Assembly: GCF_001514265.1 (NCBI RefSeq)
Contig: NZ_KQ948989.1
Span: 1 to 64,000, forward strand
Reading direction: 5' to 3'
DNA from: Streptomyces resistomycificus
GTDB taxonomy: Bacteria > Actinomycetota > Actinomycetes > Streptomycetales > Streptomycetaceae
Length of the DNA: 64,000 nucleotides
Positions within the stretch are counted from its first letter, which is position 1; each line of letters starts with the position of its first letter. The notes below the pieces were generated by a model. That model saw only the letters and a program-made list of their open reading frames with translations. It was not told the DNA's origin and made no database searches. Shown in pieces: positions 1 through 8,792 of this stretch. The translations under genes and the position numbers were made by a program.

Positions 1-9
1 TCCTTTTAG

Positions 10-53
10 AGCTCTGGCTCTTGGGCACACAGCCCAAGAGCCAGAGCTTTTTT
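10..53 (+). terminator. Rho-independent terminator of the upstream (off-window) gene
   Basis: A perfect 17-bp stem pairs positions 10-26 with 32-48 around a 5-nt loop (acaca). The stem runs directly into a T-tract at 48-53. It ends transcription entering from the left edge and insulates the next gene. Confidence 0.93.
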
Positions 54-109
54 GCGTTGGGGTAAGGTCAGGGAGCATCGTTGGCTCGTTTCCCACAGGA
101 GGCTCCCGG

Positions 110-718
110 GTGGAGGTCCAGGAGACCCGCGTCCAGACGGACCGGGTCCTCACCATCCCCAACATCCTCAGCATGGCGCGGCTCGCCGGTGTGCCGCTCT
201 TCCTGTGGCTGATCCTCAGGCCTGAGTTCGGTGGCCCCCAAAGTGACGGCTGGGCGCTTCTGGTGCTGGCCCTGAGTGGTATCAGCGACTACCTCGACGG
301 CAAGCTGGCCCGGCGTTGGAACCAGATCAGCCCGCTCGGCCGGCTCCTGGATCCAGCCGCCGACCGGCTCTACATTCTCTCGACTTTGGTCGGTCTCACC
401 TGGCGCGAGATTCTGCCCATCTGGTTGACCGCTGTACTTTTGGCGCGTGAGCTGGTTCTGCTGGTGATGGTGGGCATCCTCAGGCGTCACGGCTATCCGC
501 CCCCGCAGGTGAACTTCCTGGGCAAGGCGGCCACCTTCAACCTGATGTATGCCTTCCCGTTGCTGCTGCTCAGTGACGGAAGCGGATGGATCGCGTCACT
601 CGGTGCTATTTTCGGATGGGCGTTCGCCGGATGGGGTACAACCCTCTACTGGTGGGCAGGAGTCCTCTACGTGGTACAAGTCCGCCGCCTGGTTCGTGCG
701 GACGCCATGGCCGGCTGA
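110..718 (+). CDS. CDP-alcohol phosphatidyltransferase family membrane protein
   Basis: A 202-aa integral membrane enzyme of the family that moves a phosphatidyl group from CDP-diacylglycerol to an alcohol acceptor (PgsA or cardiolipin-synthase type). The signature DxxDGxxAR-x8-GxxxDxxxD is complete at about residues 60-88 (SDYLDGKLARRW, then GRLLDPAAD). Several hydrophobic helices flank it. The GTG start is set by an aggagg Shine-Dalgarno at 97-102. The acceptor (glycerol-3-phosphate, phosphatidylglycerol or other) cannot be read from sequence. The next gene lies 115 bp downstream on the same strand, an arrangement I recall as conserved in Streptomyces. Confidence 0.9.
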   Translation: MEVQETRVQTDRVLTIPNILSMARLAGVPLFLWLILRPEFGGPQSDGWALLVLALSGISDYLDGKLARRWNQISPLGRLLDPAADRLYILSTLVGLTWREILPIWLTAVLLARELVLLVMVGILRRHGYPPPQVNFLGKAATFNLMYAFPLLLLSDGSGWIASLGAIFGWAFAGWGTTLYWWAGVLYVVQVRRLVRADAMAG

Positions 719-833
719 ACTCGCCGATTGCGGCGACCGTATCGGCCCGATGGCCCGCAGTGGAAAAGTGCGGGACAATCTGGACGGGTGAAGTCGGCTA
801 TACCGTCATCTCTTAGAGGAGGACGCTTCCGAC

Positions 834-3329
834 ATGAAGGCCGTCGTGATGGCCGGAGGCGAAGGCACACGCCTTCGCCCCATGACCTCAAGCATGCCCA
901 AGCCGCTCCTGCCGGTGGCCAACCGGCCGATCATGGAGCACGTACTTCGGCTGCTCAAAAGGCATGGGCTCAATGAGACCGTCGTTACCGTGCAGTTCCT
1001 GGCCTCGCTGGTCAAGAACTACTTCGGTGATGGTGAGGAGCTCGGTATGGAGCTCACCTATGCCAACGAGGAGAAGCCACTCGGTACCGCCGGAAGCGTC
1101 AAGAACGCCGAGGAGGCGTTGAAGGACGACGCTTTCGTCGTCATCTCCGGCGATGCCCTGACCGACTTCGATCTCACCGAGCTCATCAATTTCCACAAGG
1201 AAAAGGGCGCGCTGGTCACCGTATGTCTGACGCGTGTGCCCAACCCGCTTGAATTCGGTATCACGATCGTCGACGAGGAGGGCAAGGTCGAGCGCTTCCT
1301 GGAGAAGCCGACCTGGGGGCAGGTCTTCTCGGACACCGTGAACACGGGCATCTATGTGATGGAGCCCGAGGTCTTCGACTATGTCGAGGCCGATGTGTCG
1401 GTCGACTGGTCCGGTGACGTCTTTCCTCAGTTGATGAAGGAAGGCAAGCCCATCTACGGCTACGTGGCCGAGGGCTACTGGGAGGACGTCGGCACCCACG
1501 AGAGCTATGTGAAGGCGCAGGCCGACGTCCTGGAGGGCAAGGTCGACGTCGAGCTCGACGGTTTCGAGATCTCTCCGGGCGTCTGGGTGGCCGAGGGCGC
1601 CGAGGTGCATCCCGACGCTGTTCTTCGCGGCCCGCTCTACATCGGTGACTACGCCAAGGTCGAGGCCGGTGCCGAGATCCGTGAGCACACCGTCGTGGGC
1701 TCGAACGTCGTGGTGAAGAGTGGTGCGTTTCTGCACAGGGCCGTCGTGCACGACAACGTGTACGTCGGGCAGCACAGCAATCTGCGGGGCTGTGTGGTCG
1801 GAAGGAACACCGACATCATGCGCGCGGCCCGGATCGAGGACGGCGCCGTCATCGGCGACGAGTGCCTGATCGGTGAAGAATCGATCGTGCAGGGCAATGT
1901 GCGGGTGTATCCGTTCAAGACCATCGAGGCCGGCGCGTTCGTCAACACCTCGGTCATCTGGGAGTCCAGGGGCCAGGCGCACCTCTTCGGCGCCCGTGGC
2001 GTGTCCGGGATCCTGAACGTGGAGATCACGCCCGAGCTCGCCGTGCGCCTTGCCGGCGCCTACGCGACCACGCTCAAGAAGGGCTCGACCGTCACCACGG
2101 CGCGTGACCACTCACGTGGTGCCCGTGCGCTCAAGCGGGCGGTCATCTCGGCGCTGCAGGCCAGTGCCATCGACGTACGGGACCTGGAGAACGTGCCGCT
2201 GCCGGTGGCGCGGCAGCAGACCGCTCGGGGCAGTGCCGGCGGGATCATGATCCGGACCACGCCCGGGGTTCCGGACTCCGTGGACATCATGTTCTTCGAC
2301 GGGCAGGGCGCGGACCTCTCGCAGGGCAGTCAGCGCAAGCTGGACCGGGTGTTCGCCCGGCAGGAGTACCGCCGTGCGTTCCCCGGCGAGATCGGAGACC
2401 TGCACTTCCCCGCGAGTGTCTTCGACTCGTACACAGGATCCCTGCTTCGCAACGTCGACATCACGGGCATCTCCGAGTCCGGGCTCAAGGCCGTCGTCGA
2501 CGCGTCGAACGGCAGCGCCGGGCTGGTGCTGCCCAGTTTGCTCGGCAAGCTCGGTGTGGACTCGCTGACCATCAACCCGGGTCTCGACGAGTCCAGGCCC
2601 ACCGAGTCGGCTGACACCCGGCGGTCCGGACTGGTGCGTCTGGGAGAGATCGTGGCGTCCGCGCGGGCCGCTTTCGGCGTGCGCTTCGACCCCGTCGGTG
2701 AGCGGCTTTCGCTGGTGGACGAGAAGGGGCGGATCGTCGAGGACGATCGTGCGCTGCTCGTCATGCTCGACCTGGTCGCCGCGGAGCGGCGCAGTGGGCG
2801 AGTCGCGCTGCCGGTGACCACCACCAGGATCGCCGAGCAGGTGGCGGCGTACCACGGCACGCAGGTGGAGTGGACGACCACCTCGCCCGACGATCTGACC
2901 CGCGTCGGACGTGACGAGACGACGATCTTCGGTGGGGACGGCAAGGGCGGGTTCATCGTTCCCGAGTTCAGCAGTGTCTTCGACGGCACGGCGGCCTTCG
3001 TACGGCTGATCGGGCTCGTGGCGCGGACGCAGTTGACGCTCAGCCAGATCGACGCGCGGATTCCGCGTGCACACGTCCTCAAGCGGGATCTGGCGACCCC
3101 GTGGGCCGTCAAGGGACTTGTGATGCGTCGGGTCGTCGAGGCCGCGGGAGATCGCTTCGTGGACACGACGGACGGCGTGCGGGTCGTGGAGACGGACGGG
3201 CGCTGGGTGATGGTGCTGCCCGATCCGGCGGAAGCGGTCACTCACCTGTGGGCGGAAGGCCCCGACGACGCCTCGGCGCAGGCCCTGCTCGACGAGTGGT
3301 CGGCGGTCGTGGACAGCGCCGGGCGCTGA
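834..3329 (+). CDS. Nucleotidyltransferase / phosphomannomutase-like fusion (mannose-1-phosphate guanylyltransferase type)
   Basis: An 831-aa three-part protein. Residues 1-240 are a nucleotidyltransferase fold with [13 protein letters not shown] at 6-18. Residues about 250-370 are hexapeptide repeats of a left-handed beta helix. Residues about 385-831 resemble an alpha-D-phosphohexomutase. The N-terminal part should make an NDP-sugar, GDP-mannose by family annotation, for glycans or glycolipids. In the mutase-like half I cannot find the phosphoserine loop TASHNP; the equivalent stretch reads [14 protein letters not shown]. The sugar loop survives as GGDGKGGF near residue 700. The C-terminal half may therefore be non-catalytic or regulatory. 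An aggagg at about 816-821 supports the start. Confidence 0.88.
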   Translation: MKAVVMAGGEGTRLRPMTSSMPKPLLPVANRPIMEHVLRLLKRHGLNETVVTVQFLASLVKNYFGDGEELGMELTYANEEKPLGTAGSVKNAEEALKDDAFVVISGDALTDFDLTELINFHKEKGALVTVCLTRVPNPLEFGITIVDEEGKVERFLEKPTWGQVFSDTVNTGIYVMEPEVFDYVEADVSVDWSGDVFPQLMKEGKPIYGYVAEGYWEDVGTHESYVKAQADVLEGKVDVELDGFEISPGVWVAEGAEVHPDAVLRGPLYIGDYAKVEAGAEIREHTVVGSNVVVKSGAFLHRAVVHDNVYVGQHSNLRGCVVGRNTDIMRAARIEDGAVIGDECLIGEESIVQGNVRVYPFKTIEAGAFVNTSVIWESRGQAHLFGARGVSGILNVEITPELAVRLAGAYATTLKKGSTVTTARDHSRGARALKRAVISALQASAIDVRDLENVPLPVARQQTARGSAGGIMIRTTPGVPDSVDIMFFDGQGADLSQGSQRKLDRVFARQEYRRAFPGEIGDLHFPASVFDSYTGSLLRNVDITGISESGLKAVVDASNGSAGLVLPSLLGKLGVDSLTINPGLDESRPTESADTRRSGLVRLGEIVASARAAFGVRFDPVGERLSLVDEKGRIVEDDRALLVMLDLVAAERRSGRVALPVTTTRIAEQVAAYHGTQVEWTTTSPDDLTRVGRDETTIFGGDGKGGFIVPEFSSVFDGTAAFVRLIGLVARTQLTLSQIDARIPRAHVLKRDLATPWAVKGLVMRRVVEAAGDRFVDTTDGVRVVETDGRWVMVLPDPAEAVTHLWAEGPDDASAQALLDEWSAVVDSAGR

Positions 3330-3345
3330 AATCCACTGCACGCGC

Positions 3346-3387
3346 GCGTGCCGGACAAGTGTCCCCAAGGGGGCCTGTCCGGCACGC
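3346..3387 (+). terminator. Stem-loop terminator after the nucleotidyltransferase fusion
   Basis: A perfect 12-bp stem pairs 3346-3357 with 3376-3387, and a smaller cccc/gggg hairpin is nested inside. There is no T-tract, which is common for Streptomyces terminators. It separates the sugar-nucleotide gene from the DUF881 cluster. Confidence 0.65.
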
Positions 3388-3427
3388 CGGTGGGGCCATT
3401 CGGAGGTAGTGGCCGCGACGTGCGACG

Positions 3428-4333
3428 ATGTGCGGCATGCCGCAGCAGCCCCCCGTTCGGAGCACACCCACGCGCCCCTCGCGTCCGGACGCCTCCATGT
3501 CGCTGCTCACCAACGTCATGGACCACAGTCTTGACGACGGGTACGCGGAAGCCGCCGCCCGGAAGAAGGCCGCCGGCGACGGAGGGCTTCCGAAGACCCT
3601 GCGGGCGAAGCTGGGTCTGGCCGCCGGTCTGGTGCTCGCCGCGCTGGTCGTGACCGTCGGGGCCGCGCAGGCCAGGGTGGCCGCTCCCGTCGTCGCCAAG
3701 GAGCGCGAGGAGCTGATCGACCGTATCGACCGGGAGACCGAGGCGGCGGACAAGCTCGAGGACTCCGTCGACGAGCTGCGCGACGATGTCAGCGCGCGGC
3801 AGCGCGAGGCGCTCAGGGACAGTGGTGGCAGCGGCCAGGCGGAGCTCGTGGGCATCCTGTCGGGCGCCACGGAAGTGCACGGTCCCGGCGTGAAGCTCGT
3901 CGTGGACGACGCCAAGGAAGCCAGTACCGGAGGCGACGGCGACCCGCGGGAGACCTCCGGGTTCTCCGACACCGGGCGGGTGCGCGACCGGGACATGCAG
4001 CGCGTGGTCAACGGCCTGTGGGAGTCGGGCGCGGAAGCCGTCTCCATCAACGGGCAGCGGTTGACGGCGCTGTCGGCGATCAGGGCCGCGGGAGACGCGA
4101 TACTGGTCGACAACAAGCCGCTCGTTCCGCCTTATACGGTGCTTGCGGTGGGGGACGGTAAGCGGCTGAGCACCAGGTTCCAGGACAGCGCCGACGGCCT
4201 GTACCTGCATGCCCTGCAGGAGAACTACGGCATCCGGACCGCCATTTCCGCGGAGGACGACCTCCGGTTGCCCGCCGCACCGAGTGTGATCGTACGTACA
4301 GCACAGCCGAGAAGTGAGAAGGGCACATCGTGA
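3428..4333 (+). CDS. DUF881 family membrane-anchored protein (first copy)
   Basis: A 301-aa protein with a cytoplasmic N-terminus, one transmembrane helix at about residues 58-78 (rich in L, A, V), a coiled-coil stretch at about 85-125 (ERE.LIDRIDRE.EAADKLEDS) and a C-terminal DUF881 domain. DUF881 proteins have no proven biochemical role. They are linked to envelope or division clusters in actinobacteria and Firmicutes (YlxW/YlxX type). ATG codons at 3428 and 3437 are both possible and no clear ribosome site decides between them. The stop overlaps the next gene's GTG by four bases, so the two are translationally coupled. Confidence 0.85.
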   Translation: MCGMPQQPPVRSTPTRPSRPDASMSLLTNVMDHSLDDGYAEAAARKKAAGDGGLPKTLRAKLGLAAGLVLAALVVTVGAAQARVAAPVVAKEREELIDRIDRETEAADKLEDSVDELRDDVSARQREALRDSGGSGQAELVGILSGATEVHGPGVKLVVDDAKEASTGGDGDPRETSGFSDTGRVRDRDMQRVVNGLWESGAEAVSINGQRLTALSAIRAAGDAILVDNKPLVPPYTVLAVGDGKRLSTRFQDSADGLYLHALQENYGIRTAISAEDDLRLPAAPSVIVRTAQPRSEKGTS

Positions 4334-4662
4334 TCGCCGTACTGGGCCTCGTCGTGGGAGTCGTGGCCGGACTGTTGGTCCGGCCCGAGGTTCCGGCGGT
4401 CGTCGAGCCTTATCTGCCGATCGCCGTGGTGGCGGCGCTCGACGCCGTCTTCGGGGGGCTGCGGGCCATGCTCGACGGCATCTTCGACGACAAGGTCTTC
4501 GTCGTGTCGTTCCTGTCGAACGTGGTCGTGGCCGCACTGATCGTGTTCCTGGGCGACAAGTTGGGCGTCGGTGCCCAGCTGTCCACGGGTGTCGTCGTGG
4601 TGCTCGGGATCCGGATCTTCTCCAACGCCGCGGCGATCCGCCGGCACGTGTTCCGGGCGTGA
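4330..4662 (+). CDS. sbp: Small basic protein Sbp family (DUF1290)
   Basis: A 110-aa membrane protein of the Sbp/DUF1290 family with three hydrophobic segments and the conserved central block YLPIAVVAALDAVFGGLRA. Bacillus Sbp lies beside ftsA/ftsZ, and here it sits between two DUF881 genes. The GTG start overlaps the preceding TGA (GTGA), and the next gene starts 5 bp after its stop. The three genes form one operon, probably envelope- or division-associated. Molecular function is unknown. Confidence 0.88.
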   Translation: MIAVLGLVVGVVAGLLVRPEVPAVVEPYLPIAVVAALDAVFGGLRAMLDGIFDDKVFVVSFLSNVVVAALIVFLGDKLGVGAQLSTGVVVVLGIRIFSNAAAIRRHVFRA

Positions 4663-4667
4663 GGCCG

Positions 4668-5525
4668 ATGAGCGACAAGGACGAGACGCCGGACAACGGG
4701 CTGCGCAGGGAACTGCCGAAGGAAGTGGCCGCGGAAGTGGCCGCGGAAGTGGCCGCGGAAGCCGCCGCGCCGACTGGAGCCGCCCCCGAGGAGTCGCCGC
4801 AGCTCACCGGCCGCCAACGGCTGGCGAAGGGGCTGTGGCCGCCACGTGTGACGCGGGCCCAACTCATCGTCGCGGTGCTGCTGTTCGGGCTGGGTTTCGG
4901 TCTGGCCGTGCAGGTGGCGTCGAACAGCGACAGCGACAGCGCGCTGCGGGGCGCGCGACAGGAAGATCTTGTACGCATCCTCGATGAACTGGATGACCGT
5001 ACTCAGCGTCTTGAAGACGAGAAGCAGGGCCTCGAGACGCAGCGGGACGAGCTGGAGAACAGCTCGGACCAGGCCGAGGAGGCCCGCAAGCAGACAGTCG
5101 AGAAGGAGAAGCAGCTGGGCATCCTCGCGGGCACGGTGGCCGCACAGGGGCCCGGCATCACGATGACCATCGGCGACACGAAGGGGACGGTCGAGGCCGA
5201 CATGCTGCTCGACGCGATCCAGGAGCTGCGTGCCGCCGGAGCGGAGGCGATCCAGGTGAACGGCGTGCGGGTGGTCGCGGGGACCTACCTGGCGGACTCC
5301 GACAAGACCGTGAGTGTCGACGGGAACAAGATCAACGCCCCCTATCGTTTCAAGGTCATCGGCAAGCCGCAGGACCTCGAACCGGCGCTCAACATCCCTG
5401 GAGGCGTGGTGCAGACTCTCGAGAAGGAGCAGGCCACCGTGACCGTCGAGCAGTCGGACAAGATCGTCGTGGACGCCTTGCGGGCGGCGAAGCGGCCTGA
5501 CTACGCTCGGTCGTCCTCCCAGTGA
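4668..5525 (+). CDS. DUF881 family membrane-anchored protein (second copy)
   Basis: A 285-aa paralogue of the first DUF881 protein. It has an N-terminal cytoplasmic tail with an alanine/glutamate repeat (EVAA x3, then EAAA), a transmembrane helix at about residues 65-85, a heptad-rich coiled coil at about 100-145 (LDDRTQRLEDEKQGLE) and a C-terminal DUF881 domain. The ATG at 4668 lies 5 bp after sbp, so it is the last gene of a three-gene operon. An open frame extends further upstream but only overlaps sbp out of frame. Confidence 0.86.
   Translation: MSDKDETPDNGLRRELPKEVAAEVAAEVAAEAAAPTGAAPEESPQLTGRQRLAKGLWPPRVTRAQLIVAVLLFGLGFGLAVQVASNSDSDSALRGARQEDLVRILDELDDRTQRLEDEKQGLETQRDELENSSDQAEEARKQTVEKEKQLGILAGTVAAQGPGITMTIGDTKGTVEADMLLDAIQELRAAGAEAIQVNGVRVVAGTYLADSDKTVSVDGNKINAPYRFKVIGKPQDLEPALNIPGGVVQTLEKEQATVTVEQSDKIVVDALRAAKRPDYARSSSQ
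4722..4769 (+). repeat. 12-bp in-frame tandem repeat in the second DUF881 gene
   Basis: The unit gaagtggccgcg occurs three times perfectly (4722-4757) and a fourth time as gaagccgccgcg. It encodes E-V-A-A repeats in the cytoplasmic tail. As the unit is a multiple of three, copy-number change would alter tail length without frameshift. Confidence 0.9.
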
Positions 5526-5715
5526 ACCGGGGGTGCATGGGGGGCGTCCGGCAAGGGCATGAGGTTGCGGGGGGTCGGCGCACCGAATGGGTGGTGCGTG
5601 GTGGAAACTGTCTGGTGGATACGGACGTTGTGAGGGTGTCCGGGTCGACCGGTGTGTTCAATCAGGGTTCGTCCTGCCCCACGGGCGGGTCTGTTTCGGT
5701 CAAGGGGAATCGCCC

Positions 5716-6492
5716 GTGAAGTTGTTTGCGAAGTTGTTCGGCAAGAGCGCGCGAGAGGGCAGCGACAATGCGACCGCGCGCCATCGCGCACAGCCCGATG
5801 CGGAAGGCCAGCGCCCGCTGTTCCGGGACCAGGTCGGTGGTCCGGGCAGCGACATTTCCGGTGGTCAGGGCGCGCCGTCGGTTGACCCCGCCCAGTCCGG
5901 AGACATAGGTTTCGGGCAACCGTCAACCTCAAGTACGGGTGGAGGGTTTTCCCCTATGTCAGCCCTGGTGTGTACGAGGTGCGGTAACCGGAACGCGGAG
6001 AACAGCCGCTTCTGCTCCAACTGCGGTGCTCCGCTGCGGCCCGGGGCCACGCCCGAGCGCCCCTCCGAGACGACGTCCACGATCTCCATCTCCGGACTCG
6101 AGGCCTACGACGCCGAGGTCACGGGCCAGACGCAGATGCCCATGCTCTCCCCGGAGGCGCAGGCGGCCGTCGACGCGCTGCCGCTGGGATCGGCGCTCCT
6201 GGTGGTGCGCCGCGGACCGAACTCGGGCAGCCGCTTCCTGCTGGACGGCGACCTGACCACGGCCGGGCGCCACCCGCAGAGCGACATCTTCCTGGACGAC
6301 GTCACGGTCTCCCGCCGGCACGTGGAGTTCCGTCGCGGCCAGGACGGCTCCTTCACGGTGGCCGACGTGGGCAGCCTCAACGGCACGTATGTCAACCGGG
6401 AGCGGATCGACCAGGTCGCTCTGAACAACGGAGACGAGGTGCAGATCGGCAAGTACCGGCTGGTCTTCTACGCGAGCCAGCGGGGCTACTGA
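5716..6492 (+). CDS. garA: Zinc-ribbon FHA-domain protein, GarA/OdhI type
   Basis: A 258-aa protein. It has a basic N-terminal segment (VKLFAKLFGKS), a four-cysteine zinc ribbon (C86, C89, C100, C103), an ETTS motif at about residue 117 and a C-terminal FHA domain at about 155-250 with GRHPQSDI, SRRH and SLNGTYVN. GarA/OdhI proteins are phosphorylated on ETTS by PknB/PknG-type kinases, and their FHA domain controls 2-oxoglutarate dehydrogenase and glutamate metabolism. The FtsR-type regulator next door supports this assignment. GTG 5716 follows aagggga. An internal ATG at 5956, preceded by ggaggg, would give a shorter form beginning at the zinc ribbon. Confidence 0.87.
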   Translation: MKLFAKLFGKSAREGSDNATARHRAQPDAEGQRPLFRDQVGGPGSDISGGQGAPSVDPAQSGDIGFGQPSTSSTGGGFSPMSALVCTRCGNRNAENSRFCSNCGAPLRPGATPERPSETTSTISISGLEAYDAEVTGQTQMPMLSPEAQAAVDALPLGSALLVVRRGPNSGSRFLLDGDLTTAGRHPQSDIFLDDVTVSRRHVEFRRGQDGSFTVADVGSLNGTYVNRERIDQVALNNGDEVQIGKYRLVFYASQRGY

Positions 6493-6534
6493 CCCTTCCC
6501 CGGACACCGTCAGGGGGGACCCCCAGGAAGGTCC

Positions 6535-7272
6535 ATGCTGCGAACACCGAGCGGCGGTTCCGGGCACGGTACCGCCGCCACGGACAGTGGGCTGATGAGC
6601 ATCGGCGCGGTGCTGACAGCGCTGCGCGACGAGTTCCCCGAGGTCACCATCTCCAAGATTCGTTTCCTGGAGTCGGAGGGGCTCATCGAGCCGCAGCGGA
6701 CCCCCTCGGGGTATCGCAAGTTCAGCGCCGGTGACGTCGAGCGTCTCGGTCACGTCCTGAGGATGCAGCGGGACCACTATCTGCCGCTCAAGGTGATCCG
6801 TGAGCACCTGGACGCCATGGAGCGCGGTGAGGCGCTGCCTCTGCCGACGGTGGGGCGCCAGCGGGACGGCGAGCTCGTCCAGGAGGTCGCCGAGGGGCCG
6901 ACCGCGGCCAGGATCGGGCGGGACGAGCTGATGGCCGCCGCCGAGATCGGTGAGCGGGAACTGCAGGAGTGGGAGTCGTACGGGCTGATCACTCCGCTGC
7001 CCGACGGGGCTTACGACGCCGAGGCGGCGACCGTGGCCTCGCTCGTCGCCGAGCTGGGACGGTTCGGGATCGAACCGCGGCATCTGCGGGTGATGAAGGC
7101 GGCGGCGGACCGCGAGGCCGGGCTGGTGGACCAGGTGGTGGCCCCGCTGAGGCGCCATCGCAATCCGCAGACCAGGGCCCACGCGGAGGCCCGTGCGAAG
7201 GAACTGGCCGGGCTTGCGGTCAGGCTGCACGCGGCGCTCGTGCAGACCGCTCTCGGCGTGCGACTTCCTTGA
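6535..7272 (+). CDS. ftsR: MerR-family regulator, FtsR type
   Basis: A 245-aa MerR-type protein with a winged HTH at about residues 21-90 (SIGAVLTALR, TISKIRFLESEGLIEPQRT, GYRKF) and a long C-terminal half. That half looks like a second degenerate MerR-like unit (ERELQEWESYGLITPL) followed by helices. It lacks the cysteine pair of metal sensors. Position directly after the GarA-like gene matches Corynebacterium ftsR, an activator of ftsZ, and mycobacterial Rv1828. ATG 6535 is preceded by ccaggaagg. Function is inferred from synteny and length. Confidence 0.83.
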   Translation: MLRTPSGGSGHGTAATDSGLMSIGAVLTALRDEFPEVTISKIRFLESEGLIEPQRTPSGYRKFSAGDVERLGHVLRMQRDHYLPLKVIREHLDAMERGEALPLPTVGRQRDGELVQEVAEGPTAARIGRDELMAAAEIGERELQEWESYGLITPLPDGAYDAEAATVASLVAELGRFGIEPRHLRVMKAAADREAGLVDQVVAPLRRHRNPQTRAHAEARAKELAGLAVRLHAALVQTALGVRLP

Positions 7273-7357
7273 TACGGGCGGGTTCGCACGGGCCGGATCG
7301 GTCGCCCGTTCTCGGCCCGACTACCCAAACGTCCCGGGCACGGCCTAGGGTTGCTGT

Positions 7358-7831
7358 GTGAACGAGCTCGATGTCGTAGGTGTCCGGGTCGAAATGCCCT
7401 CCAACCAACCGATCGTGCTCCTGCGTGAAGTGGGAGGCGACCGCTACCTCCCCATCTGGATCGGGCCTGGGGAGGCTACTGCGATCGCCTTCGCGCAGCA
7501 GGGCATGGCCCCTGCCCGACCGCTGACCCACGACCTGTTCAAGGACGTGTTGGAGGCCGTCGGCCAGGAGCTCACCGAAGTGCGCATCACCGACCTGCGT
7601 GACGGTGTGTTCTACGCGGAGCTGGTCTTCGCCAGCGGCGTCGAGGTGAGTGCCCGTCCGTCCGACGCCATAGCGCTTGCCCTGCGCACCGGAACGCCCA
7701 TCTACGGCAGCGACGGCGTGCTCGACGACGCCGGGATCGCCATCCCGGACGAGCAGGAGGACGAGGTGGAGAAGTTCCGCGAGTTCCTCGACCAGATCTC
7801 GCCCGAGGACTTCGGTACCAGCAGCCAGTGA
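7358..7831 (+). CDS. Bifunctional nuclease domain protein (DUF151/BFN)
   Basis: A 157-aa single-domain protein of the DUF151 family, with conserved LPIWIGPGEATAIA, RPLTHDL and RPSDAIALALRT. Plant and some bacterial members have DNase/RNase activity; the actinobacterial protein's role is unknown. The -10-like TAGGGT at 7346-7351 ends six bases before the GTG and no Shine-Dalgarno fits, so the mRNA is probably leaderless. The order garA-ftsR-DUF151-MerR is the Rv1827-Rv1830 order. Confidence 0.88.
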   Translation: MNELDVVGVRVEMPSNQPIVLLREVGGDRYLPIWIGPGEATAIAFAQQGMAPARPLTHDLFKDVLEAVGQELTEVRITDLRDGVFYAELVFASGVEVSARPSDAIALALRTGTPIYGSDGVLDDAGIAIPDEQEDEVEKFREFLDQISPEDFGTSSQ

Positions 7832-7994
7832 GGTGCGTGCGGCCCGGCGGGCGCGTGCCTCCGCTGGGCTCGTCCACCTCCGTTGACGCCTCGAATGCAG
7901 GCATTTGCCAGTGGCGCCTGAGAGAGTCCTGCGGCTCGCTCGGAGCGCATTCGGCTAGCCTTTCCCCGCGGTTGGGTACGGGAAACCACTCGTA

Positions 7995-8009
7995 GGGTGA
8001 TTATCACCC
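7995..8009 (+). promoter_or_regulatory. Candidate operator overlapping the promoter of the second MerR gene
   Basis: The 15-mer gggtgattatcaccc has perfect 7-bp arms. It overlaps a TAGGGT -10 candidate (7993-7998) with ttgggt at 7972-7977 as a poor -35. Position just upstream of the MerR gene at 8091 suggests autoregulation or control by the neighbouring MerR protein. Confidence 0.5.
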
Positions 8010-8090
8010 GGCGTGCCGAGTGTGGCGATCGTTGACGCGCCCCTGGTGACTGCCTACCGTCGAGAAGGCAGGTCAAGGACGGAGGTCGGC

Positions 8091-8735
8091 GTGAGCAGCA
8101 GCGGCGGCGGTACGGCTGGGGGTGCCCCCGGACGGAGTTTCGGGGAGGGCGGCCCGTACCCGCTTCACAGCAACGCGACCGATCACGCTCTGCAGCGACC
8201 GACGGCCGTGCCGAGCAGCGGAGGGGCGACGTCCATGGCGTCCGAGCAGATCGGCTACCGCGGTCCGACGGCCTGTGCGGCCGCCGGCATCACCTACCGG
8301 CAATTGGACTACTGGGCCCGCACGGGCCTCGTTGAGCCGAGTGTGCGCCCCGCCCACGGGTCGGGGACGCAGCGTCTGTACAGCTTCCGGGACGTGGTCG
8401 TCCTGAAGATCGTGAAGCGCTTTCTCGATACCGGCGTGTCCCTGCAGAACATCCGCACCGCCGTGCAGCACCTCAGGGAACGCGGTTTCTGCGACCTGGA
8501 GCGGATGACGCTGATGAGCGACGGCGCCACGGTCTACGAGTGCACCTCGCCGGACGAGGTGCACGCGCTGCTCCAAGGCGGTCAGGGCATCTTCGGGATC
8601 GCCGTCGGTGTGGTGTGGCGGGACGTGGAAAGCGCGCTCTCGCAGCTGCACGGGGAGCGCGTCGACACCGGGGAGACCCTCGTGGGGCACAACCCCGCGG
8701 ACGAGCTGGCGCGGCGGCGCAACCGGGCGGTCTGA
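8091..8735 (+). CDS. MerR-family transcriptional regulator (Rv1830 type)
   Basis: A 214-aa regulator with a variable, glycine/serine-rich N-terminus of about 50 residues. An HTH follows at about 58-125 (GPTACAAAGITYRQLDYWAR, LYSFRDVVVLKIVKRFLD), and then a C-terminal domain with ERMTLMSDG and VVWRDVESALSQL. No metal-binding cysteines are apparent. The GTG at 8091 is chosen because ggagg (8081-8085) sits five bases upstream; an ATG further upstream lacks such a site. It is the last gene of the conserved garA block before dinB. Confidence 0.86.
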   Translation: MSSSGGGTAGGAPGRSFGEGGPYPLHSNATDHALQRPTAVPSSGGATSMASEQIGYRGPTACAAAGITYRQLDYWARTGLVEPSVRPAHGSGTQRLYSFRDVVVLKIVKRFLDTGVSLQNIRTAVQHLRERGFCDLERMTLMSDGATVYECTSPDEVHALLQGGQGIFGIAVGVVWRDVESALSQLHGERVDTGETLVGHNPADELARRRNRAV

Positions 8736-8762
8736 GGGCCGGCCTGGTTCGCCCGGGCGGCA

Positions 8763-8785
8763 ATGTCAGTGGCGTAGGGCAGCAT
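8763..8785 (+). promoter_or_regulatory. Degenerate PafBC-type DNA-damage promoter for dinB
   Basis: atgtcagtg (8763-8771), eight bases, then cagcat (8780-8785) resembles the RecA-independent damage promoter TTGTCRGTG-N8-TAnnnT. The -35-like part matches 8 of 9 positions and the -10 keeps only A2 and T6. Predicted transcription would begin near 8792, at the dinB GTG. See the better copies upstream of ung and the gene at 51083. Confidence 0.5.
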
Positions 8786-8792
8786 CGGAGAT

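Noticed and set aside
888..2111. Minus-strand frame inside the nucleotidyltransferase gene
   Set aside because: Histidine/valine/aspartate-rich shadow typical of antisense frames in GC-rich genes.
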